A stretch of 20,875 bases of DNA from assembly GCA_002449915.1 (NCBI GenBank), contig DJXY01000033.1, forward strand, positions 1 through 20,875, written 5' to 3'. Positions 1 to 7,353 of this stretch are shown here, piece by piece (positions within the stretch are counted from its first letter, which is position 1; each line of letters starts with the position of its first letter). The stretch is from Oribacterium sp. UBA6992. GTDB lineage: Bacteria; Bacillota; Clostridia; Lachnospirales; Lachnospiraceae. The position numbers and the translations under genes are program-made. The notes beneath the pieces are model-generated. The model ran no database searches. It saw nothing but the letters and a program-made list of their open reading frames with translations, and was not told the DNA's origin.

Positions 1-1
1 C

Positions 2-739
2 TATGAGCTGGTTTCCGGAAACGAGATGGGTGTGCTGCTTCTGGATTATATCTGCGCCGGCAGGATTGCGCAGGGTACCATGCCGGCAAAACCGGTTGCG
101 GTTAAGTCCATTGTTTCGACACCGCTTGCCAACGAGGTAGCGAAGCACTATGGCGTAGAGCTTCGTGAGACACTGACCGGCTTTAAGTGGATCGGAGATC
201 AGATCGCACAGCTGGAGGCTGCCGGGGAAGTAGATCGTTTTATCTTTGGATTTGAGGAGAGCTATGGATACCTTGCTGGCTCCTATGTAAGAGATAAGGA
301 TGCGATCATTGGATCCATGCTGATCTGCGAGATGGCTGCATATTATCGCTCGATCGGATCCTCCATCAAGCAGAGACTGGAGGAGATTTATACCCAGTAT
401 GGACGGTATCTTAATAAGGTCGACAGCTTTGAGTTTCCGGGACTTTCCGGTATGGATAAGATGGCGGAGATTATGGAGCAGCTGCGTAAGAACCCGCTGA
501 CAGAGATTGCCGGTAAAAAGGTAGTGAAGGTTACGGATTATGAGAAGCCTGAGGAAACCGGACTTCCGAGAGCCAATGTATTGATCTATACGCTGGACAG
601 CGGTGAGACTGTAGTGGTTCGTCCATCCGGTACGGAACCAAAGATCAAGGCGTATTATACGACACTTGGCAAGGATCTTGCAGAAGCACAGGCAGAGAAG
701 GATAAGCTTGCGGAGGCACTGAAGCCTGTTTTTGCATAA
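2..739 (+). CDS. Phosphoglucomutase/phosphomannomutase, C-terminal part (5' end outside window)
   Basis: This is the C-terminal part of an alpha-D-phosphohexomutase, the cytosolic enzyme that interconverts hexose 1- and 6-phosphates. The reading frame is open from the window edge, and the first in-frame ATG (position 26) is internal: the codons before it read YELVSGNE, continuing the conserved stretch LVSGNEMGVLLLDYI. The sugar-binding loop appears as FGFEESYGYL, and the phosphate-binding loop of domain 4, RPSGTEPK, lies about 30 residues before the end (around position 620). About 245 residues are visible, so over half of a typical 550-580-residue clostridial enzyme lies upstream. Family assignment is firm; glucose versus mannose preference cannot be read. 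It looks like a housekeeping gene, separated from the acid-sugar locus by a terminator. Confidence 0.93.
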   Translation, partial: YELVSGNEMGVLLLDYICAGRIAQGTMPAKPVAVKSIVSTPLANEVAKHYGVELRETLTGFKWIGDQIAQLEAAGEVDRFIFGFEESYGYLAGSYVRDKDAIIGSMLICEMAAYYRSIGSSIKQRLEEIYTQYGRYLNKVDSFEFPGLSGMDKMAEIMEQLRKNPLTEIAGKKVVKVTDYEKPEETGLPRANVLIYTLDSGETVVVRPSGTEPKIKAYYTTLGKDLAEAQAEKDKLAEALKPVFA

Positions 740-777
740 ATATCTGCCTGCGTTTATATTGAGTCGTTTGTAATGAT

Positions 778-809
778 TCAGGAGTCTGGAAGCAGGCTCC
801 TGATTTTTT
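778..809 (+). terminator. Rho-independent terminator after the phosphohexomutase gene
   Basis: The arms TCAGGAG (778-784) and CTCCTGA (797-803) pair. The stem continues inward through a U-G pair and CTG/CAG to a four-base loop at 789-792, giving 11 pairs. Six T residues follow (804-809). It lies 38 bases after the stop codon of the mutase gene. Confidence 0.85.
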
Positions 810-832
810 ATAGGATACGCTCAAGACACACA

Positions 833-876
833 TTTCATTAGAGGACGTTTATTAGAGAATGTTTCATTAGAGGAAT
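833..876 (+). repeat. Three-copy 14-15-base tandem repeat carrying the ribosome binding site of the next gene
   Basis: Three near-identical units lie head to tail: TTTCATTAGAGGA at 833, TTTATTAGAGAA at 848 and TTTCATTAGAGGA at 862. The first and third share 13 identical bases. The AGAGGA of the third unit (869-874) sits 7 bases before the ATG at 882 and is the probable Shine-Dalgarno site. The upstream copies duplicate that A/G-rich signal. Confidence 0.7.
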
Positions 877-881
877 CAAGC

Positions 882-1832
882 ATGCTTACAATACGTGACT
901 ATACCGTGCTTCAGTGGCTGATTTTTTTTATGACATATGCGATCGGAGGATGGATTTTTGAATCGACCTATTGTTCCATCAAGAGTCTCCGGCTGATTAA
1001 CCGCGGCTTCTGCCATGGACCCTGGATCCCGATCTACGGGACAGGCGCGACGCTATTGGTACTGCTGGCGTGGCCGTACCGGGAGCATCAGCTGATCGTT
1101 TTTCTGGTAGGGGTGCTGGGAGGCAGTCTGCTTGAGCTTGTTACCGGATATGTCATGTATCATCTGTTTCATCTTAAATGGTGGGATTACAGCAACAATC
1201 CATATAACTTCCATGGGTATATCTGTCTTTATGCCTCTATTGGCTGGGGCTTTGCAGCGCTGCTTATTACAAATGTCATACATCCGAGGGTGGCGGCGAT
1301 CTCTGCGCACTGGACCTATACCGGATTTGTCGTGATCAACACGATGCTATATACACTGTTTATCGAGGATGTGATTTTTTCAATCATCGGAGCTATGGAT
1401 CTCAGAAACCGGCTGGAGCAGATGGCGGAAAACAGTACAGAAATCGAGAAACTGAGAGGAAGTCTTACAGAGATCCGTCGGAGACTGGAGGAAACGCAGG
1501 TGACCGTATCCTTGGGAATGTCGGAGGCAAGAGAAATCGCGGAAACGGAGGGTACACGTGCCGCAGCGCGTGCTGTCGGAGAGGTGCTTAATGCGGAAGC
1601 CCGTAAATCACTGGAAAACCAGAGGAGACAGCTGGAAGTAAGACTTCGTCTCCTGTCGGAGGGCGGCAATGAGAAACTTGAGCATGGAACCGGCAGGATG
1701 GGCTGGTGGAGTAAGACCATGCTCCGTAATAATCCGACGGCAAGCTCATCCTGGAGGGGTTTCCAGGAGCTGAAGGCAGCCGCACTCAGAAAGAAGGATG
1801 CGGTAAAAGAACGTATGGATGGCAAAGGATGA
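882..1832 (+). CDS. PF06541-type (putative ABC-transporter type IV, CmpB-like) membrane protein with coiled-coil tail
   Basis: This is a 316-residue membrane protein of the family annotated as putative ABC-transporter type IV (PF06541). The first about 165 residues form several hydrophobic segments with the family's conserved features: the GGWIFEST motif near residue 24, the NRGFCHGPW(I)PIYG stretch near residue 42, an E-rich turn (LLELVTGYVM) and a WWDYS.NP.N.HG segment. The C-terminal half (about 185-260) is hydrophilic and E/R/L-rich, consistent with a coiled coil in the cytoplasm, and the tail is basic. The start ATG has AGAGGA 7 bases upstream. No ATPase partner is adjacent, so a transport role is unproven. 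The gene stands alone between a terminator and the acid-sugar locus and is probably unrelated to it. Confidence 0.8.
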   Translation: MLTIRDYTVLQWLIFFMTYAIGGWIFESTYCSIKSLRLINRGFCHGPWIPIYGTGATLLVLLAWPYREHQLIVFLVGVLGGSLLELVTGYVMYHLFHLKWWDYSNNPYNFHGYICLYASIGWGFAALLITNVIHPRVAAISAHWTYTGFVVINTMLYTLFIEDVIFSIIGAMDLRNRLEQMAENSTEIEKLRGSLTEIRRRLEETQVTVSLGMSEAREIAETEGTRAAARAVGEVLNAEARKSLENQRRQLEVRLRLLSEGGNEKLEHGTGRMGWWSKTMLRNNPTASSSWRGFQELKAAALRKKDAVKERMDGKG

Positions 1833-1851
1833 GGATGATCTTCTGATAGAC

Positions 1852-1871
1852 ATGTTTCAAATATGAACCAT
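1852..1871. promoter_or_regulatory. Candidate operator: imperfect 20-base palindrome containing TGTTTC
   Basis: The element starts ATGTTTCAAA and ends TATGAACCAT; 8 of its 10 base pairs are symmetric. It carries the TGTTTC half-site (1853-1858) that also occurs before regulator 1 and before the divergent pair at 14137/14333. It lies in the 178-base gap before the block A operon. Confidence 0.4.
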
Positions 1872-1918
1872 TATACTTTCACCGCATAATGAGGATTAAA
1901 ATTGTATCAAAATTAAAC

Positions 1919-1967
1919 AATTATCCATTGGCCTTGGTTGATTTTTATACCATGCTAATGGATAATT
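1919..1967 (+). promoter_or_regulatory. Inverted repeat (14-base arms) in the leader of the block A operon
   Basis: Arm AATTATCCATTGGC (1919-1932) is repeated inverted as GCTAATGGATAATT (1954-1967). The single mismatch would be a G-U pair in RNA, and the spacer is 21 bases. No T run follows, so it is not a standard terminator. It ends 43 bases before the GTG start of the permease and could be a protein-binding site or an mRNA leader structure. Confidence 0.55.
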
Positions 1968-2010
1968 TAGTTACATTAAGTTTTGAGCTTCTGCTTCTTA
2001 GGAGGATACT

Positions 2011-3291
2011 GTGGATATTAAGACGGTTGCCCTGATTTTATTTCTTTTGATGTATGTGGTAATGATTTTAAAATCCGAATGGAAAATTTATGCCATCTGG
2101 GGCGTGGCGGCAGCATTTGTGGTTTTAGGCATTCTCCAGAGAAATCCGCTGTATATACTCTCGGTTGTAAACTGGAATGTACTGATGATGATCGGCGGAA
2201 CCATGCTGGTTGTATGGTTCTTTATAGAATCCAAGATGCCAAATCTGCTCGCGGATATCATACTGGATAAGTGTCCCAATGTCATGTGGGTGATCATCCT
2301 GATGTCACTTTTTGCTGGAGCGGTTTCTGCATTTATCGATAATGTCGCAACCGTACTGATGATTGCACCTGTGGCGCTGGCCGTCTGCAAGAAGCTTAAT
2401 ATTTCTCCGGTTTCCATGCTGATTTCCATTGCCGTATCCTCCAATCTGCAGGGTGCCGCAACGCTGGTTGGTGATACAACCTCCATTATGCTTGGTGATT
2501 ATGCGGATATGAATTTCATGGAGTTCTTTGTGCTTCATGGACGTCCAAGTATTTTCTGGCCGGTTGAGCTAGGGGCTCTGATGACGGTGCCGGTGATGAT
2601 GCTGGAGTTTCATCATCTGAATCAGCCTGTGGAGGCCCGTGAAAAAACCGTTGTCGAAGATATGTTTCCTACCTTTGCATTGTGCGGTATCGTTGTATGC
2701 CTGATTATCGCTTCCTTTATCCCAAATACACCAAAGATTACCAACGGACTGATTTGCTGCAGCATTGGTGTCATCTGTATGATTTATGACTACGCAAGAC
2801 ACCATGAGCGGAAAAACATCGTGCATGCACTGGCTTCAGTGGATACCGAGACACTGCTTGTACTGGGTGGTTTGTTTATTGTCATCCGGGGCATTACCGA
2901 TGTCGGGATCATCGCGGATGCAGCCAATCTGATCATTAAGTTCGGTGGGGACAATTTGTTTGTACTCTATACCATTATTGTCTGGGGTTCGGTTGTGATT
3001 TCTGCCTTTGTCGATAACATCCCGTATGTAGCGACCATGCTGCCGATTCTGAGCGGTATTACAGCTACACTGGGGATTGAGCCGTATGTACTGTATTTCG
3101 GACTTTTAACCGGTGCAACCCTTGGAGGCAACATTACTCCGATCGGTGCCAGTGCCAATATTACTGCCGTTGGTATGCTCAAGGCAGGAGGACATGATGT
3201 CAGCTTCGGCGATTTCATGAAGATCGGTCTGCCGTTTACCCTGGTTGCAGTTATTACCGGTTATCTGTTTACCTGGTTCGTCTGGGCATAA
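2011..3291 (+). CDS. ArsB/NhaD-type ion-transporter superfamily permease (SLC13-like)
   Basis: This is a 426-residue integral membrane permease of the ion-transporter superfamily (CitMHS/ArsB/NhaD/SLC13), with about ten hydrophobic segments in two halves. The hallmark re-entrant motifs occur twice: SAFIDNVATVLMIAPVAL in the first half, followed by SSNLQGAATLVGDTTSIML, and SAFVDNIPYVATMLPIL in the second, followed by GATLGGNITPIGASANI. The start is a GTG (2011) with GGAGG 5 bases upstream. It leads an operon with a DUF1537 kinase 34 bases downstream, so an organic or sugar acid is a likelier substrate than arsenite or Na+/H+. That is inference from context; relatives transport several anions. 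Confidence is high for the superfamily and low for the substrate. Confidence 0.85.
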   Translation: MDIKTVALILFLLMYVVMILKSEWKIYAIWGVAAAFVVLGILQRNPLYILSVVNWNVLMMIGGTMLVVWFFIESKMPNLLADIILDKCPNVMWVIILMSLFAGAVSAFIDNVATVLMIAPVALAVCKKLNISPVSMLISIAVSSNLQGAATLVGDTTSIMLGDYADMNFMEFFVLHGRPSIFWPVELGALMTVPVMMLEFHHLNQPVEAREKTVVEDMFPTFALCGIVVCLIIASFIPNTPKITNGLICCSIGVICMIYDYARHHERKNIVHALASVDTETLLVLGGLFIVIRGITDVGIIADAANLIIKFGGDNLFVLYTIIVWGSVVISAFVDNIPYVATMLPILSGITATLGIEPYVLYFGLLTGATLGGNITPIGASANITAVGMLKAGGHDVSFGDFMKIGLPFTLVAVITGYLFTWFVWA

Positions 3292-3325
3292 AGACATATC
3301 GACATAAAGAATCTTGGGAGGTCAC

Positions 3326-4549
3326 ATGAAAAGCAGAGACAGACTTCTGATACTTGCGGATGATTTGACCGGAGCGCTGGACTCCGGAGTACAGCTTGCA
3401 CGCAAGGGTCAGAATGTTGTGATCCTGACAGACCGGGACGTACCATTTCCGGAGGAGGCTTCCGCCGATGTCATGGTGATTGACACGGAAACGAGACACG
3501 TAGATCCCGGGACTGCGGCACAGATTGTGGAGACACTTGTCAGGATAGCAGCACAGCACGGTTATGAACGGATTTACAAAAAAACGGATTCTGGTCTAAG
3601 GGGAAATATCGGCGCCGAGCTGGAAGCAGTGCTTAAGGCAAGCGGCAGAGATCATCTTAATTTTATCCCTGCATATCCGGCAACGGATCGTAAGACGATT
3701 GACGGTGTGCAGTACGTAAATGGGCAGCCTCTGGCGGAAAGCATATTTGCGCATGACCCGATCAATCCGATCACGGTGAGTCGGGTGGATGAGCTGATTC
3801 ATCAGCAGAGCCGGGTGCCTGCCGGACCCGCAGAGGCGCAGGGACAGGCAAAAAAAGGCATTGTGGTTTATGACGCCGAAAGCAACGAGGATCTGAAGCG
3901 TATCGCCGATGAGTTGCAAAAGGAGGATGATTTTGTGCTGACCGGCGGATGTGCCGGATTTCTGGAAGTATTTCCGGTTGCAAAGCAGCAGACTTCGATA
4001 CCGGAGATCAGGCTTACACAGAATCGGCTTCTGGTACTCTCTGGATCGGTCAATGAAATTACCCGTTCCCAGCTTACATACGCGAGGCAACAGGGCGGAC
4101 TTTCCGTTCATGTCCCGATGGACCTGATTGTTAAGGGGAAATGGACCCGTAATGAGAAGCAGAGATATTTACATGAGCTTATCCAGAATGCCGGTGACAA
4201 TCCGCTGATTCTCGTAGATACACTGGGAGAAATCTCCGAGGATCTCACACTGGATCCGGGACAGCTTGCGGAAGTGATCGCAGAAAATATGGGTTGTCTT
4301 GCAAATGAGATTGCGGATACATTGCCGTCGTATGTTATGATGATTATAGGTGGCGATACTTTGCAGGGCTTTATCCGGAGCCGGCACATCCAGGAGCTGC
4401 ATCCAATCGCAGAGATTGATCCGGGGATTGTGGCAGCCTCGTATGAGGAGTCCGGTACGGAGCATTACATTATCACAAAGTCCGGAGCTTTTGGTTCGCC
4501 GGATCAATTGATTCGTATCCTTAACTGGATACAAAAGCATCAGAAGTAA
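3326..4549 (+). CDS. Four-carbon acid sugar kinase family protein (DUF1537), copy 1
   Basis: This is a 407-residue ATP-dependent kinase of the DUF1537 family (PF07005 substrate-binding N-domain, PF17042 nucleotide-binding C-domain). Characterised members phosphorylate tetronates such as threonate or erythronate, or 3-oxo-tetronates, at O-4. The N-domain shows DDLTGALDSG (residues 12-21) and KKTDSGLRGN (from residue 85). The C-domain shows LVLSGSVN, IIGGDT (GGDT 342-345) and a C-terminal ITKSGAFG loop. The ATG at 3326 is preferred because GGGAGG lies 4 bases upstream and the product then starts like the second copy (14333); the TTG at 3314 would put the ribosome binding site inside the gene. 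No tetronate-phosphate dehydrogenase follows directly. The iron-dependent dehydrogenase downstream or the PdxA-family gene at 20000 may act with it. Confidence 0.92.
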   Translation: MKSRDRLLILADDLTGALDSGVQLARKGQNVVILTDRDVPFPEEASADVMVIDTETRHVDPGTAAQIVETLVRIAAQHGYERIYKKTDSGLRGNIGAELEAVLKASGRDHLNFIPAYPATDRKTIDGVQYVNGQPLAESIFAHDPINPITVSRVDELIHQQSRVPAGPAEAQGQAKKGIVVYDAESNEDLKRIADELQKEDDFVLTGGCAGFLEVFPVAKQQTSIPEIRLTQNRLLVLSGSVNEITRSQLTYARQQGGLSVHVPMDLIVKGKWTRNEKQRYLHELIQNAGDNPLILVDTLGEISEDLTLDPGQLAEVIAENMGCLANEIADTLPSYVMMIIGGDTLQGFIRSRHIQELHPIAEIDPGIVAASYEESGTEHYIITKSGAFGSPDQLIRILNWIQKHQK

Positions 4550-4619
4550 TGTCCTGGATCGCCGGGATTTTACGATAGAGTTTGAACTGTTCATTCTTTC
4601 AATATAAGGAGGAAAAAAG

Positions 4620-5789
4620 ATGTCACTTGAGAAGTATAGTTTAAAGTTACCTAAGGCAGTGTTCAGCGGAACAGACTCCATGGACAACATTCCTGAAATT
4701 TTAAAGCAGAATGGTGTAAAGAAGGTTGCAGCATTTACGGATAAAGGCATTCGCACACTCGGTCTTTTTGACCTTGTGGAGGAACAGCTTAAAAAGGCAG
4801 AACTTCCGTATGATATTTATGATGATTTTCCACCAGAGCCTAGCTATCAGGCCGTACAGAAGGTCATCGACCAGTTTAAGGGCAAGGGATATGACTTTAT
4901 CGTTGCCTGCGGCGGTGGTTCTGTTATGGATACAGCCAAGCTTGCTTCCATCCTCGTGACAGACGAGTATGGCGTAAAGGAGCTTCTGGATGATCCGAAG
5001 CGCGCTAAAAAGTGTGTTCCGATCCTTACGATCCCGACAACAGCAGGTACAGGTGCAGAGTGCACACCCAACGCGATTGTCGGCGTACCGGAAAAAGAGG
5101 TTAAGATTGGTATCGTCAATGACAACATGATGTCTGACTATGTTATCCTTGATGCAAGACTTATCAAAAACCTGCCGAGAAAAATCGCCGCGTCTACCGG
5201 TGTGGATGCAATGTGCCACTGCATCGAATGCTTCACGTCCAACAAGTCAAACCCATTCTCCGATACCTTTGCACTCCGCGGCTTTGATATCATCATGAAC
5301 AACATCGAGAAGGCATGTGATGATCCAACGGCACTTACAGAAAAGAACAACATGCAGATCGCTGCATTTTACGGCGGTGTTGCCATCACCGCATCCGGTA
5401 CAACTGCGGTGCATGCACTGAGCTATCCGTTAGGCGGCAAATATCATGTTGCGCATGGAGTGTCCAATGCAATGCTTCTGATTCCGGTTATGAATATGAA
5501 TGCCGAGGATCCTGCATTCCGCGCAAAGCTTGCAGCTGCCTGGGATGTCGCTTATCATGGAGAGGAGCGTCTTGCTACTGTAGATGAGAAGGCAAAGGCT
5601 CTGATCGACTGGATGGATCGCATTGTAAAGCACCTCGAGATTCCGACAGATCTTAAGGAGTTTGGCGTTAAGCCTGAGGATCTTGACTGGCTTGTAGAAG
5701 CAGGACTGCAGCAGCAGAGACTGCTTGTCAACAATATGAAGCAGGTTACTGCGGATGATGCACGTAAGATTTACCAGCAGGTTATGTAA
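4620..5789 (+). CDS. Iron-containing alcohol dehydrogenase (group III)
   Basis: This is a 389-residue cytosolic NAD(P)-dependent, Fe2+-dependent dehydrogenase of the FucO/AdhB type. The nucleotide-binding GGGS lies at residues 98-101. The four metal ligands of the family are all present at the expected spacing: D196 and H200 in VDAMCHCIE, H265 in AVHALSYPLGG and H279 in HVAHGVSNA. It should therefore be catalytically competent. AAGGAGG lies 7 bases before the ATG. It sits between the acid-sugar kinase and the sialidase-fold gene, and its stop codon overlaps the first possible start of the latter (TAATG). A role in oxidising or reducing a hydroxyl or aldehyde of the acid sugar or its phosphate is likely but inferred; the family is broad and substrate cannot be read from sequence. 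Confidence 0.93.
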   Translation: MSLEKYSLKLPKAVFSGTDSMDNIPEILKQNGVKKVAAFTDKGIRTLGLFDLVEEQLKKAELPYDIYDDFPPEPSYQAVQKVIDQFKGKGYDFIVACGGGSVMDTAKLASILVTDEYGVKELLDDPKRAKKCVPILTIPTTAGTGAECTPNAIVGVPEKEVKIGIVNDNMMSDYVILDARLIKNLPRKIAASTGVDAMCHCIECFTSNKSNPFSDTFALRGFDIIMNNIEKACDDPTALTEKNNMQIAAFYGGVAITASGTTAVHALSYPLGGKYHVAHGVSNAMLLIPVMNMNAEDPAFRAKLAAAWDVAYHGEERLATVDEKAKALIDWMDRIVKHLEIPTDLKEFGVKPEDLDWLVEAGLQQQRLLVNNMKQVTADDARKIYQQVM

Positions 5790-5800
5790 TGGAGACGAAG

Positions 5801-6970
5801 ATGAGCATAAAAACGCTGAGCGGATTAACTCCGGATGGACAGATCTACTTTGATGACGAAATGAAGCTTACGGAAGCCATGCTTCCACCGGGACCCTGGC
5901 CTACAGCACACGCACCTGCGCTGCTTGAGACCAAAGAGGGAACCATTCTCTGCTGCTGGTTCGCAGGCACCTATGAGGGCGGCGCGGACATTAATGTAGT
6001 GGTTTCCAGACTTCCCAAGGGTGCTGACCACTGGGAGGAGCCGGTGAATGTTTCCAACGAGAATGATTTCTCGGATCAGAATCCGTCTCTTTTCCTTGCA
6101 CCGAATGGTGAAATCTGGTGCATGTATACCTCACAGCTGGGACGTCAGCCGGGTAAGGACAACATGCAGTACACTGCTGTCGTAAAGAAGCAGGTATCTA
6201 CGGATGACGGACGCACCTGGGGAGCACCGGAGACGATATTTGACGAGCCGGGAACATTTTCCAGACAGCCGATTCAGATTCTTTCCAACGGCAGGTGGAT
6301 TTACGGAAACTGGATCTGCACAGACTCCGCAAGCGGACTGTCCGGCGATCCGAGCGCATTCCGCATTTCAGACGATGCCGGCAAGACCTGGAGGAGAGTG
6401 GATATGCCAGAGTCTAACGGCAGAGTGCATCCCAATGTTGTTGAGCTGGATGATCAGCCGGGTCATCTGATTGCATTTATGCGTTCCAGAGAGGCAGACT
6501 GGATTTACGCAAGTGAGTCCTATGACTTTGGCGATAGCTGGTCTGTGCCAAAGCCAACCGTACTTCCCAACAATAATTCCAGCATCACCGCGATGAAGCT
6601 TAAGAGCGGCAGACTCTGCATTATTTACAATCACTCCAACGCACCGAAAGCCTATACCAAAAAGGGCGCATGGCCGGGACTTCGCTGTCCGGTAACCATT
6701 GCCCTTTCTGAGGATAATGGTAAGACCTTCCCGCTGATCCGAAATGTCGAGCGTGGCGAGGGCTATGTAGGTGAGGAAAACCGCGGCAACAATATGCAGT
6801 ATGAGTATCCGTACATTATGCAGGCTTCTGATGGCATGCTGCATGCTGCCTGGGCTTATAAGACCCGTAAGGGCGTGAAATGGATTACACTCAGTGAGGA
6901 GGATGTCATTGGTAAGGTTAGAGGCACCAGCACATATAATCCGACGAGCGGAGAGGTTGGAGCACACTGA
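5801..6970 (+). CDS. Cytosolic sialidase-fold (BNR/Asp-box) protein
   Basis: This is a 389-residue six-bladed beta-propeller of the BNR_2 sialidase superfamily (PF13088; predicted neuraminidases). Four Asp boxes are readable: STDDGRTW, SDDAGKTW, SYDFGDSW and SEDNGKTF. Family hallmarks include HAPALLETKEGTILCCWFAG near the start, FSRQPIQIL, LPNNNSSITAMKLKSGRL and the closing EYPYIMQASDGMLHAAW. Candidate active-site arginines are in FSRQP, FMRSRE and PGLRCP. There is no signal peptide or membrane segment, so it should act in the cytoplasm. Two starts are possible: ATG 5789 overlaps the dehydrogenase stop, but ATG 5801 has GGAG at 5791-5794 with a 6-base spacer and is preferred. Its place in an acid-sugar kinase operon suggests action on an imported glycoside or lactone of an acidic sugar. 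True sialidase activity is not shown. Confidence 0.85.
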   Translation: MSIKTLSGLTPDGQIYFDDEMKLTEAMLPPGPWPTAHAPALLETKEGTILCCWFAGTYEGGADINVVVSRLPKGADHWEEPVNVSNENDFSDQNPSLFLAPNGEIWCMYTSQLGRQPGKDNMQYTAVVKKQVSTDDGRTWGAPETIFDEPGTFSRQPIQILSNGRWIYGNWICTDSASGLSGDPSAFRISDDAGKTWRRVDMPESNGRVHPNVVELDDQPGHLIAFMRSREADWIYASESYDFGDSWSVPKPTVLPNNNSSITAMKLKSGRLCIIYNHSNAPKAYTKKGAWPGLRCPVTIALSEDNGKTFPLIRNVERGEGYVGEENRGNNMQYEYPYIMQASDGMLHAAWAYKTRKGVKWITLSEEDVIGKVRGTSTYNPTSGEVGAH

Positions 6971-7055
6971 TCCGTGCCATTCCATCAAAATGAAATCTGT
7001 GTAATGCACCGATACATAAAAGGTGATACATAAAACGTATAAAAATGCGTTATGG

Positions 7056-7086
7056 AAAAGCAGTCCATGTGTTGGGCTGCTTTTTT
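7056..7086 (+). terminator. Rho-independent terminator of the block A operon
   Basis: Arms AAAAGCAGTCC (7056-7066) and GGGCTGCTTTT (7074-7084) pair with one U-G pair. The loop is 7 bases and the T run is six residues (7081-7086). It lies 85 bases after the stop of the sialidase-fold gene. Confidence 0.88.
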
Positions 7087-7251
7087 GCTGCACGTATATC
7101 GTTTTGCCGGCTGGTGCTTCCGATACCGGTAAAAATCCAGAATTAAAATCCACAATGTAAGTGAGGACCAGAGATGCAGGGAAGAGCTTAAGCTTTTGGA
7201 AAGAGTCAGGAGATGATGGAATAAAGAAATAGCCTGGCATATGTCCTCTAT

Positions 7252-7288
7252 TGAAACAGAAATGTTTTAGATGTATATATGTTTCAAA
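7252..7288. promoter_or_regulatory. Candidate operator of regulator 1: 37-base dyad TTGAAACA / TGTTTCAA
   Basis: A perfect 8-base inverted repeat, TTGAAACA (7252-7259) and TGTTTCAA (7281-7288), spans 37 bases centred on 7270. Four more symmetric pairs lie in the spacer. It ends 65 bases before the preferred start of regulator 1. Two overlapping TATGAT-like -10 boxes follow at 7302-7312, so the right half-site would lie near the -35 region. The same half-sites recur at 14170-14206 in the opposite order, also as a 37-base dyad. Confidence 0.5.
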
Positions 7289-7353
7289 ATATATCATAGA
7301 TATGATATGATACCTATAAAATCAGTAGTACGGAAATGGGAGTATTTGAACTT

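Larger units (their letters stand above)
6971..7353. other. Gene-free stretch between block A and regulator 1
   Basis: About 380 bases without a convincing gene. It holds a direct repeat GATACATAAAA (7011-7021 and 7025-7035) with a degenerate third copy (ATAAAA to 7045), the block A terminator (7056-7086), and the candidate operator (7252-7288) and promoter of regulator 1. The long minus-strand frame crossing it (7297 back to 6368) runs over the terminator and into the sialidase-fold gene and has no recognisable protein features. Nothing else specific is seen in 7087-7251. Confidence 0.6.

Noticed and set aside
860..865. TGTTTC upstream of the PF06541 gene as another operator copy
   Set aside because: It arises at the junction of tandem repeat units, has no partner arm, and the gene is not part of the acid-sugar locus.
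1930..1950. Sigma-54 promoter before block A (TTGGCC...TTGAT)
   Set aside because: The GG-N10-GC spacing fails, as it does for the TGGCA near 7236 and the TGGTGC near 9181.
2011..3291. Arsenite efflux (ArsB) or Na+/H+ antiport (NhaD)
   Set aside because: The superfamily match is real, but there is no ArsR, ArsC or ArsA, and the operon partners are an acid-sugar kinase and a dehydrogenase.
3314..3325. TTG start giving a longer kinase 1
   Set aside because: It would place the GGGAGG ribosome binding site inside the gene; ATG 3326 aligns with kinase 2.
7185..7194. Perfect palindrome AGCTTAAGCT upstream of regulator 1
   Set aside because: Ten bases, no matching copy noticed elsewhere in the window and no relation to the TGTTTC family; likely chance.
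6368..7297. Minus-strand open frame of 309 codons overlapping the sialidase-fold gene
   Set aside because: It runs antisense to a well-supported gene and through its terminator, is rich in Cys, His and Ile with no recognisable domain, and has no convincing context. It is a shadow frame.
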